This document shows, piece after piece, positions 33,928 through 41,254 of a stretch of 64,000 nt of DNA. Made by a program: the position numbers and the translations under genes. The stretch's first letter is position 1; each line of letters opens with the position of its first letter. The notes below the pieces were generated by a model, which searched no databases, was not told the DNA's origin, and worked only from the letters and a program-made list of their open reading frames with translations. Source of the stretch: an uncultured Lachnospiraceae bacterium (lineage in GTDB: Bacteria > Bacillota > Clostridia > Lachnospirales > Lachnospiraceae); assembly GCA_902785055.1 (NCBI GenBank), contig CACZXG010000032.1, positions 23,718-87,717 on the forward strand, given 5' to 3'.

Positions 33928-35355
33928 TTAAGGGTGGAGGCATTCACTCCTCTCAGATAGTCGCTGCTCGAATCTCCGCTTGCTGTTTGCTTTAGGGACA
34001 GGTGTCGGATACTCCCCGCAGAAACATGCACTGCAGAAATGTGTATGCCCTGTCAGACACTGCAGTTTCAGAACAGGAAGATATCCGAGGGAATCTGCTC
34101 CGATCATATGGCAGATTTCGGAAACCGAATGGCGGCAGGCAATCAGGTTTTCCTGAGAGTCAATATCGGTCCCATAATAGCAAGGGAAGAGAAAGGGAGG
34201 CGCTGTGACGCGCATGTGGATCTCTTTGGCGCCGGCCTCCCGAAGAAGCCTGACGATCCTTTCGCAGGTTGTTCCGCGAACAATGGAGTCATCAATCAGG
34301 ACTATACGCTTGCCTTCTACGGTTTCACGAATCGGCGCAAGTTTGATTCGGACCTGATCAGCCCGCGCATCCGGTGCGATGAATGTGCGGCCGATATATT
34401 TGTTCTTGATCAGGCCGATTCCGTATGGAATCCCCGAAGCCTGCGAGTAACCGATAGCAGCGTCAAGTCCGGAGTCCGGAACACCGACTACGACATCAGC
34501 ACTTACAGGATGTGTTTGAGACAGTGCTGCACCTGCGCGCTGTCTCGCTGCATGAACTGAGACTCCGTCAATGACAGAGTCCGGCCGGGCAAAATAGATA
34601 TATTCGAAGATGCAGATCCGACTTTCACGGCTGCAGCAATGCTCTCTTCGGGAGAGAATCCCCCCGGAGGTGAAGACCAGTATCTCGCCGGGTTCTACGT
34701 TTCGGATAAAACATGCGCCTGCCGCGTCCAGGGCACAACTCTCGGAGGCAACTACATAACTGCCATCAGCCGTTTGTCCGTAACACAGTGGTCTGAAGCC
34801 ATAGGGATCCCTTGCGCAGATCAGTTTCTGCGGAGACATGATCACAAGTGAGTAGGCGCCGTCCAGCGTATTCATAGCGCGGCTGACGGCTTCCTCGATG
34901 GAAGGCGCGCGAAGGCGTTCTCTGGTTATGATGTAGGCAATGGTCTCGGTATCGCTGGTTGTGTGAAAGATAGCGCCGGAGAGTTCCAGCTCCGAGCGAA
35001 GCGCTGCGGCATTGGAGAGATTTCCATTGTGTGCAATTGCCATATGTCCCTTTTGATGATTCACCTCTATGGGCTGGCAATTGCGTCGATTTGTGGCTCC
35101 GGTCGTTCCGTATCTGGCGTGTGCTACAGCTATTCTGCCTTTTGGCAAACGGGAGAGAACATCTGAAGTAAATACCTCACTTACCAGCCCCAGGTCTTTG
35201 TGGGAGTGAAAGATTCCATCCTCATTGACGACTATACCGCAGCTTTCCTGCCCTCTGTGCTGCAGCGCATACAGACCATAATAGCATAATGCTGCCACAT
35301 CAGCAGGTTCCTTAGTCATCACTCCGAAAACTCCACATTCTTCATGGATCTTCAT
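33928..35355 (-). CDS. purF: Amidophosphoribosyltransferase
   Basis: Enzyme of 475 residues committing PRPP and glutamine to purine synthesis. MKIHEECGVFG shows the nucleophile Cys7 after a six-residue propeptide that should be removed. The glutaminase domain (about 7-230) has ARYGTTG and AHNGNLSN; the PRTase domain has the PRPP loop VLIDDSIVRGTT (about 350). C-terminal cysteines (C....CSACFCGEYP) fit the 4Fe-4S-containing B. subtilis type. It stands alone, away from other pur genes, among glutamine-using enzymes. Confidence 0.93.
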   Translation of the reverse strand: MKIHEECGVFGVMTKEPADVAALCYYGLYALQHRGQESCGIVVNEDGIFHSHKDLGLVSEVFTSDVLSRLPKGRIAVAHARYGTTGATNRRNCQPIEVNHQKGHMAIAHNGNLSNAAALRSELELSGAIFHTTSDTETIAYIITRERLRAPSIEEAVSRAMNTLDGAYSLVIMSPQKLICARDPYGFRPLCYGQTADGSYVVASESCALDAAGACFIRNVEPGEILVFTSGGILSRREHCCSRESRICIFEYIYFARPDSVIDGVSVHAARQRAGAALSQTHPVSADVVVGVPDSGLDAAIGYSQASGIPYGIGLIKNKYIGRTFIAPDARADQVRIKLAPIRETVEGKRIVLIDDSIVRGTTCERIVRLLREAGAKEIHMRVTAPPFLFPCYYGTDIDSQENLIACRHSVSEICHMIGADSLGYLPVLKLQCLTGHTHFCSACFCGEYPTPVPKANSKRRFEQRLSERSECLHP

Positions 35356-35383
35356 AACTTATACCTCAATGATTCATTAAACA

Positions 35384-35439
35384 ACAAAAAGGCGCAATGA
35401 CTCCGGTATCAACAAAGATCCGGCACGTCATTGCGCCTT
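35384..35439 (-). terminator. purF leader terminator (attenuator candidate)
   Basis: AAGGCGCAATGAC (35389-35401) pairs with GTCATTGCGCCTT (35427-35439), with an internal CCGG/CCGG helix; on the minus strand the stem is followed by TTTTTGTTG. It lies between the purF promoter and start, so it must be read through for purF expression. No purine-riboswitch core was recognised. Confidence 0.8.
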
Positions 35440-35450
35440 ATGATTTATTA

Positions 35451-35479
35451 AGATTACATATGGAAGTAAGGATTGTCAA
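35451..35479 (-). promoter_or_regulatory. purF promoter
   Basis: Minus-strand TTGACA (35474-35479), 17 bases, TAATCT (35451-35456). The terminator hairpin follows about 12 bases downstream. The remaining gap to the divergent YczE gene is AT-rich and holds no coding sequence. Confidence 0.7.
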
Positions 35480-35573
35480 CAGTGCTTATTTTGCCATTAA
35501 TAAATGGCGCAGAAGGTAGTAAACTACTAGTGTATATCACGTAAAAAACAACAAACAGGAAGGGAAACCCAAA

Positions 35574-36200
35574 ATGGACGAATCTAAGAAGCGGCTGATC
35601 ATGTGTATTATAGGAGTTTTTCTGTCCGGTGTCGCGGCAGGAATATTTGGTTTTACGGCATTTGGCATGGACCCCTTTCAGGTTTTTGCCCATGGATTGT
35701 GGGGGCTTACTCCGATTTCCTACGGCACCTTTTATGTGATCCTGAACGCGATCCTGCTTGCCTTCATGTTCTTTTTTAACAGGCGCATGATCGGGCTTGG
35801 AACTATAATCAACCTGTTTCTTTTGGGATATGTGGTGGAATACACAGGAGTGCTTCTTCAAAGAGCCTTTCCTTCCCCGTCAGTTCTTTTGAGAGTTGTC
35901 CTGATGATCATTGCCCTGATCCTGGCTTCACTTGCGGCCTCTCTGTACTTTGTCGCAGATATGGGAGTCTCAGCCTATGACTGGATCGCCCTGACGGTTT
36001 CTGACAGGAAAGGATGGGCTTTCAGGGTTGTCCGTATTGCCACTGATTTCATCTGCGTCCTGACAGGAGGCCTTCTGGGAGCAAAAGTGGGAATCGGAAC
36101 TGTTTTGACAGCATTCTGCATGGGGCCAATCATTCAGTTCTTCAATGAAAAGGTTTCGACGCCGCTCAGGTACGGAAAGGAATCTCCGCTTGTTTCTTGA
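35574..36200 (+). CDS. YczE/YitT-like integral membrane protein
   Basis: Membrane protein of 208 residues with five or six hydrophobic segments, matching the YczE/YyaS family. The pattern GFTAFGMDPFQVFAHGLWGL near residue 27-46 and MGVSAYDWI near 127-135 are family features (paired 'GxxP/YD' half-repeats). Family function is unknown; B. subtilis YczE is linked to surfactin enzyme activation. It is divergent from purF. AGGAAGGG lies before the ATG. Confidence 0.78.
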   Translation: MDESKKRLIMCIIGVFLSGVAAGIFGFTAFGMDPFQVFAHGLWGLTPISYGTFYVILNAILLAFMFFFNRRMIGLGTIINLFLLGYVVEYTGVLLQRAFPSPSVLLRVVLMIIALILASLAASLYFVADMGVSAYDWIALTVSDRKGWAFRVVRIATDFICVLTGGLLGAKVGIGTVLTAFCMGPIIQFFNEKVSTPLRYGKESPLVS

Positions 36201-36335
36201 CACGGTAAACCATACGCGCAATAATTTAATTAATTACAACGAAATATCGTTCTATCTAAGCGGCAAGGATGTCGTTACATTACGAACAGCGGGAAGCTGT
36301 CCGTGAAGCGACGACATCCCTGCCGCTTTTTTTTT
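36197..36335 (+). promoter_or_regulatory. Promoter and leader terminator of the PPDK-N-like gene
   Basis: TTGACA (36197-36202, overlapping the stop of the upstream gene), 17 bases, AATAAT (36220-36225), then a strong terminator: AGCGGCA/TGCCGCT and GGATGTCGT/ACGACATCC arms (36259-36275 with 36311-36327) around an inner ACAGC/GCTGT hairpin, followed by nine T. The gene starts 40 bases later. The terminator could end the YczE transcript, but the promoter upstream of it makes attenuation plausible. Confidence 0.65.
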
Positions 36336-36375
36336 CCTGAAAACGAAAAGATCACGGAAGAAAGGAGGAGCCCCT

Positions 36376-38952
36376 ATGGCAGCATTTGACAAAGTAAAGA
36401 GCGGGATCTCACAGCTGGATGAGATCCTGGATTATATTCGAATGGGCGACAACGTCGTGTGGGAGGTGTCGGATGTCGAGGAATTCAGGATGTTCGCGCT
36501 GCCATTCGTCGCGCAGGCGATAAATGACAAGAGAGATATTGTCTATATCCGGTTTGCACAGCATCCTCCGATCCTGACGCAGCCCGATATGCTCGCCCAT
36601 GTGCAGGTTGCGGAGTTTGATCCGGATGCCGGCTTCGAGTCCTTCACAGTTGCGATCCATGACGAGATCACACGCCATGGAAAGGACGCGTTTTATGTCT
36701 TTGACTGTCTGTCGGAACTGCAGTCTGTCTGGTACACGGACCTGATGATGGGAAACTTTTTCCGGGTCACCTGTCCGTATCTGTTCGAACTCGATACTGT
36801 GGCTTATTTCCCGATCCTGCGCGGAAGGCACTCTTTTGACGCGATCGCGAGGATCCGGGAGACGACGCAGCTCCTTCTGAATGTCTACACGAACGAGAAG
36901 TGGATCTATCTGCACCCGGTCAAAGTGTGGCAGCGGAATTCGGAGACGATGTTCTTGCCGCACGGCTGCAGGAAGGAGGAAGGAGAGCTGCGCCTGATCG
37001 ACGACGGTGTCGGCATCAGCAGGTATTACCAGACGGTCCACGAGATACGGCAGCAGAGCCAGGACCAAAATATCGACAGCTATGACCGTTTCTACAGCAT
37101 GGCCAAGGCGGCTTACGCGGCGGGGTATTTCACCGGGCATATGGAAGACCAGATCATCGACAGTATGATGACTAAAGACAGTCACTTGAAGGAACTTGTG
37201 CAGAAATACTTTATGCCCAAAGATTACTTCGTGGTGCGCGACCGCATGATCGGCAGCGGCGCTATAGGAGGAAAGGCCTGCGGCATGCTGCTGGCCCGCA
37301 AGATCGCGGAGACAGAGCTGAAGGACTACCGCGCTTATGCTGAGCCTCACGATTCTTTCTACATCGGATCGGATGTGTTCTACACCTACATCGTGAGCAA
37401 CGGGGACTGGCGCCTAAGGATAAGGCAGCGGTCAGAGGAAGGTTATTTTGAGGCGGCGGGAGAACTCAGGGAGCGCCTTCTGACCGGCAAGTTTCCGGGG
37501 AAGATCCGGGAGCAGTTTGAGAGCGTGCTGGAATATTTTGGCCAGAATCCCTTCATCGTCAGATCCTCGAGTTTTCTGGAGGACGGATTCGGCAACGCGT
37601 TTGCGGGCAAATACGAGTCCGTTTTCTGTGTGAACAGAGGGAATATGGCTGAGCGGCTGGAAGCGTTCGAGAACGCAGTGCGGCAGGTCTACGCAAGCAC
37701 TATGGACCGGTCAGCGCTGGAGTACCGGCTGCGAAGGGGGCTGGCAGGAAAAGATGAACAGATGGCAATTCTCGTACAGAGGGTTTCCGGCAGTTACTAC
37801 GAAAGGTACTATATGCCCTGCGTGGCGGGCGTCGGCTACAGCCACAGCGCTTACCAGTGGTACCCGAACATGGACCCGGAGGCGGGAATGCTGCGAATGG
37901 TGATGGGGCTGGGCACCAAGGCGGTGGACAGGACAATGGAGGATTATCCCAGGCTCTCTAACCTGGATCGGCCGGAGATCACGGTCTATACGAGTGCCGC
38001 GCAGAAGCACCGCTTCTCGCAGAGAAATGTGGATGTGCTGGACTGCAGGGAAAACCGCTATAAGGAGGTGCGGCTGGAGCAGCTCCTGGATGTGCTGCCG
38101 CTTTGGTATAAACGGATGGTAATGGAGCACGACTACGAGGCGGAGAGAATGCTCAGCGACCGGGGCATCTACAGGGACGTCTGGTTTGTCAGCTGTCAGC
38201 GGCTTCTCGAAAACCGTGTATTCACCGGCCTGATGCAGAGGATCCTCAAGACGCTTGAGAGGGTCTACGGGACAGCGGTGGACATTGAATATGCGATCAA
38301 TATGGACAAGGACGGCGACTTTGTCATCAACCTGCTTCAGTGCCGGCCGCTCTATCTGGGAGGAGAGAGCGAAGAAGTGAAGCTGGAAGGGATTGAACTC
38401 AAGGGGACGCTCTTTGATGTGCGGGACGCGTCCATGGGCACGTCAAAAAAGAGAAAGGTGGACGTTATCGTCCAGATCGATCCGGCTATGTACGGCGCGT
38501 TTCCCTATGCGCAGAAGCATAAAGTGGCTGAAGCGGTCGGGGCGATCAACCGGTATTATTCCGGAAGCGGTAAGAACCTGCTCCTGATGACGCCCGGGCG
38601 GATCGGCACATCTTCACCGGAACTCGGTGTTCCTGTCAGCTTTGCAGATATATCCTGTTTTGGCGAGATCTGCGAGGTGTCGGACAGCCGGGCGGGCTTT
38701 ATGCCCGAACTCAGTTACGGAAGCCATATGTTCCAGGACATGGTTGAGGCGGAGATGTGTTACAGCGCAGTCTTTAACGACAGGAAAACGCAGCGGTATG
38801 ACCCGCTGCTCCTTAAGGACGAATCGGACCTGTTCGGACAGATCTGCCCGGATCGGACAGACCTTTTCGGGATGGTCACCGTGAGAGAGCCCGAGAGTTT
38901 GTTCTACTGGCTGGATTCCGTGAAAAATCATGCCGTGTGCGGGATTGTATAG
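36376..38952 (+). CDS. RecA/KaiC-like degenerate domain fused to PEP-synthase/PPDK ATP-grasp domain
   Basis: Protein of 858 residues. Residues 1-190 resemble a KaiC/RecA-type domain (SGISQLDEILDYIRMGDNVVWEV matches the GLDxxLGGGLxxG entry segment) but lack a Walker A GKT. Residues about 285-655 match the PPDK/PEP-synthase N-terminal ATP-grasp: IGGKACGMLLA (295), IVRSSSFLEDG..NAFAGKYESVF (395), DIEYAIN...LLQCRPL (635). The phosphohistidine and PEP-barrel domains of PPDK are absent. A C-terminal part (690-858) is unassigned. AAGGAGGAG precedes the ATG. It lies immediately before the Amt-PII gene, suggesting a nitrogen or energy-sensing role; function unknown. Confidence 0.75.
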   Translation: MAAFDKVKSGISQLDEILDYIRMGDNVVWEVSDVEEFRMFALPFVAQAINDKRDIVYIRFAQHPPILTQPDMLAHVQVAEFDPDAGFESFTVAIHDEITRHGKDAFYVFDCLSELQSVWYTDLMMGNFFRVTCPYLFELDTVAYFPILRGRHSFDAIARIRETTQLLLNVYTNEKWIYLHPVKVWQRNSETMFLPHGCRKEEGELRLIDDGVGISRYYQTVHEIRQQSQDQNIDSYDRFYSMAKAAYAAGYFTGHMEDQIIDSMMTKDSHLKELVQKYFMPKDYFVVRDRMIGSGAIGGKACGMLLARKIAETELKDYRAYAEPHDSFYIGSDVFYTYIVSNGDWRLRIRQRSEEGYFEAAGELRERLLTGKFPGKIREQFESVLEYFGQNPFIVRSSSFLEDGFGNAFAGKYESVFCVNRGNMAERLEAFENAVRQVYASTMDRSALEYRLRRGLAGKDEQMAILVQRVSGSYYERYYMPCVAGVGYSHSAYQWYPNMDPEAGMLRMVMGLGTKAVDRTMEDYPRLSNLDRPEITVYTSAAQKHRFSQRNVDVLDCRENRYKEVRLEQLLDVLPLWYKRMVMEHDYEAERMLSDRGIYRDVWFVSCQRLLENRVFTGLMQRILKTLERVYGTAVDIEYAINMDKDGDFVINLLQCRPLYLGGESEEVKLEGIELKGTLFDVRDASMGTSKKRKVDVIVQIDPAMYGAFPYAQKHKVAEAVGAINRYYSGSGKNLLLMTPGRIGTSSPELGVPVSFADISCFGEICEVSDSRAGFMPELSYGSHMFQDMVEAEMCYSAVFNDRKTQRYDPLLLKDESDLFGQICPDRTDLFGMVTVREPESLFYWLDSVKNHAVCGIV

Positions 38953-38989
38953 GTTGCACAAAGGTTTTTTGATAAGAATTGGAGAAAGT

Positions 38990-39040
38990 GACCTCTGGGG
39001 TAGTTTGTCCACAGATGGGGACAAACTACCCCAGAGGTCG
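38990..39040. repeat. Palindromic GGGGTAG-family repeat, intergenic hairpin copy
   Basis: GACCTCTGGGGTAGTTTGTCC (38990-39010) and its reverse complement (39019-39039) flank a short centre. The copy lies 37 bases after the PPDK-N-like gene and 22 bases before the amt operator, so it may insulate the amt promoter by ending upstream transcription. Confidence 0.92.
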
Positions 39041-39061
39041 TTTGCAGAAGAAAATGTATTA

Positions 39062-39107
39062 TTGTATACAAAAAAGTGTTTGACATCAAAACCCAGATGT
39101 GTATAAT
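39062..39107 (+). promoter_or_regulatory. amt promoter with TTGTATACAA operator
   Basis: Perfect palindrome TTGTATACAA (39062-39071), 8 bases, TTGACA (39080-39085), 16 bases, TATAAT (39102-39107). The glnA promoter has the same three boxes with identical spacing. The site centre is near -50, the usual place for an activator; the sequence resembles GntR-type sites. Protein not identified in the window. Confidence 0.82.
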
Positions 39108-39121
39108 AGGCAACATAAAGC

Positions 39122-39216
39122 AAAGGCGCTGCAGGAGGATCTCCGGCGGCGCTTTTGTTATTTAAATACATCTCATCAGGGCAAAGGAGTCCGGATCCGC
39201 ATGGTCCGGGCTCCTT
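39122..39216 (+). promoter_or_regulatory. amt leader with two hairpins
   Basis: Hairpin 1: AAAGGCGC (39122-39129) with GCGCTTTT (39149-39156), inner GGAG/CTCC. Hairpin 2: AAGGAGTCCGGA (39184-39195) with TCCGGGCTCCTT (39205-39216), followed by a pyrimidine-rich CTCTCTA. The leader is about 165 nt. Hairpin 1 has T-rich right flank (TTTTGTTATTT) and can terminate; the tandem arrangement is compatible with antitermination control. Confidence 0.65.
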
Positions 39217-39280
39217 CTCTCTATGTATGGCAGGGTGCACGGTCATGCGGAATATGAGATGGAGAAAAGGAGGAAATACT

Positions 39281-41044
39281 ATGAACTACGATGTGACAAC
39301 TGTGATATGGGTATTGGTAGCAAGCGCCCTGATCTACTTCATGCAGGCGGGATTCGCGCTGTGTGAAGCGGGTCTTACCAGGGCAAAAAATACAGGCAAT
39401 ATTCTCATGAAGAACCTGATGGACTTCTGTATCGGCACGCCATGTTACTGGCTGGTCGGATTCGGGATCATGTTTGGCAGTACGGCACCGGTCATCGGGC
39501 GGCTGGATCCCATGGTCCGTGGGGTCTACGGCGCTGGAAATACTGTGGTTCCGCAGACAATGCCTCTCTGGTGCTATGTGATCTTCCAGACTGTTTTCTG
39601 CGCGACGGCGGCGACGATCGTCTCGGGATCCATGGCGGAGCGCACGAACTTTAAGGCATATTGTATTTATTCGGCGGCCATCTCTCTTTTGATCTACCCG
39701 ATCGGAGGCCACTGGGCCTGGGGCGGCGGCTGGCTCTCAGGGCTGGGCTTTCACGATTTTGCCGGAAGCGCGGTGGTCCACAACGTGGGAGGCGTGATCG
39801 CCTGTCTGGGAGCGTGGATGCTGGGACCCAGGATCGGCAAGTACGACCGGGACGGCAAGGTGAGAGCGATCCCCGGACACAACATGACAGCCGTGGCGCT
39901 GGGCGTCTTCATTCTGTGGTTCTGCTGGTTCGGATTTAACGGCGGCTCCACAGCTTCCATGGCGGATGGCGCAGATGCGTTCCACGCTTCTCTGGCTTTT
40001 ATGAACACGAACCTGGCGGCGGCAGTCGCAACAGTCGTGACGATGATCTTTACCTGGATGCGTTACGGCAAACCCGACGTCTCCATGACGCTGAACGCCT
40101 CTCTGGCGGGACTTGTGGCGATCACGGCCGGATGCGACTGTGTTTCTCCGTTTGGAGCCTTTGTGATCGGTATAGTAGCGGGATTTCTGGTTGTCCTGTC
40201 GGTTGAATTTTTTGACAATGTGGCAAAGATCGACGATCCGGTCGGTGCCGTGTCGGTTCATATGGCAAACGGCATCTGGGGTACGATCGCGGTCGGCCTC
40301 TTCAGCACCGGTGAAAACGGCGTTATGAAAGGACTGTTCTATGGCGGAGGAGTAAGGCTCCTGGGAGTACAGACGCTCGGTATAGTCGCGATAGACGCAT
40401 ATGTGCTCGTCACGATGTTTATCGTATTTAAGCTGATCGATCGCGTGATCGGGCTGCGCGTTCCGGCTCAGGTGGAGATCGACGGACTGGATATTCATGA
40501 ACATGGCCTTGCAAGCGCTTATTCCGGATTCGCTGTGAGCGACGTCTCCAACATGGTCATGGATGTCAACGAAAACACTTATCTTGGAGAAGGTGAATAT
40601 GAGAAAGCTTCACAAGCGCAGGTCAGCGCTGCGGTGAAGGTCGCGGAGACACCTGCAGTGACTGATACTCCCGCTTTGAGACCGTCAACAGGAATGCACA
40701 GAGTTTCCATCATCTGCCGGATGAGCAAGTTCGACGAACTTAAACACGCTCTCAATGAACTGGGCGTGACCGGAATGACCATGTCGCAGGTCATGGGCTG
40801 CGGCATCCAGAAGGGATCGGAAGAAAGGTACAGAGGCGCCGTGGTCGATTCCACACTTCTCCCTAAAGTCAAGGTGGAAGTAGTCGTATCCAGGATCTCA
40901 GTGGAGAGCGTTATTGAAACTGCCAAGAAGGCGCTTTACACAGGGCACATCGGAGATGGCAAGATCTTTGTCTACGAAGTAACCAAGGTCGTAAAAGTCA
41001 GGACCGGTGAGGAAGACTTTGACGCGCTGCAGGATGTCGAGTAA
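39281..41044 (+). CDS. amt: Ammonium transporter fused to a PII signalling domain
   Basis: Protein of 587 residues; start at 39281 (MNYDVTTVIW) with AAAAGGAGG 8 bases upstream, not the longer frame from 39155, which runs through the leader hairpins. Residues 1-415 are an Amt channel with about 11 helices (ALCEAGL, GGHWAWGGGWL, NGGSTAS motifs). A linker of about 55 residues leads to a GlnK/PII domain (about 473-587) with the T-loop QKGSEERYRG (Tyr517) and B-loop TGHIGDGKIF. PII normally plugs the channel when glutamine or ADP is high; here it is tethered. Next to glutamine synthetase, as expected. Confidence 0.93.
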   Translation: MNYDVTTVIWVLVASALIYFMQAGFALCEAGLTRAKNTGNILMKNLMDFCIGTPCYWLVGFGIMFGSTAPVIGRLDPMVRGVYGAGNTVVPQTMPLWCYVIFQTVFCATAATIVSGSMAERTNFKAYCIYSAAISLLIYPIGGHWAWGGGWLSGLGFHDFAGSAVVHNVGGVIACLGAWMLGPRIGKYDRDGKVRAIPGHNMTAVALGVFILWFCWFGFNGGSTASMADGADAFHASLAFMNTNLAAAVATVVTMIFTWMRYGKPDVSMTLNASLAGLVAITAGCDCVSPFGAFVIGIVAGFLVVLSVEFFDNVAKIDDPVGAVSVHMANGIWGTIAVGLFSTGENGVMKGLFYGGGVRLLGVQTLGIVAIDAYVLVTMFIVFKLIDRVIGLRVPAQVEIDGLDIHEHGLASAYSGFAVSDVSNMVMDVNENTYLGEGEYEKASQAQVSAAVKVAETPAVTDTPALRPSTGMHRVSIICRMSKFDELKHALNELGVTGMTMSQVMGCGIQKGSEERYRGAVVDSTLLPKVKVEVVVSRISVESVIETAKKALYTGHIGDGKIFVYEVTKVVKVRTGEEDFDALQDVE

Positions 41045-41054
41045 ACACGTATAA

Positions 41055-41100
41055 TTGTATACAAAAATGCTGTTGACAATCGACCCCACACATGTATAAT
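41055..41100 (+). promoter_or_regulatory. glnA promoter with TTGTATACAA operator
   Basis: TTGTATACAA (41055-41064), 8 bases, TTGACA (41073-41078), 16 bases, TATAAT (41095-41100): the same layout as at amt, although the intervening bases differ. Confidence 0.82.
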
Positions 41101-41114
41101 AATGACTCAAAGGC

Positions 41115-41173
41115 AAAGGTGTCTTAACAGACGGTGACGACCGTCTTGTTAAGGCACCTTTCTTTGTTTTTAT
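41115..41173 (+). terminator. glnA leader terminator (attenuator candidate)
   Basis: AAAGGTGTCTTAACAGACGG (41115-41134) pairs with the CCGTCTTGTTAAGGCACCTTT side (41141-41161) with few mismatches, then CTTTGTTTTTATT. It begins only about 8 bases after the predicted start site, between promoter and gene, so most transcripts should stop here unless antiterminated. Confidence 0.8.
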
Positions 41174-41254
41174 TCAGCGCACCGGAATTCGAAGCATTTG
41201 TGATCCGGGAGCGCCGGATACCTGATACCAACTATAAGTTTAAGGAGGTAAATC

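Noticed and set aside
39155..39280. Upstream start for the Amt protein
   Set aside because: It would translate through the leader hairpins; the ATG at 39281 has a strong ribosome site and matches the Amt N-terminus.
39108..39280. Canonical ANTAR two-hexaloop RNA motif
   Set aside because: I looked for paired short hairpins with six-base loops in the amt, glnN, purF and carA leaders but could not place them convincingly by eye.
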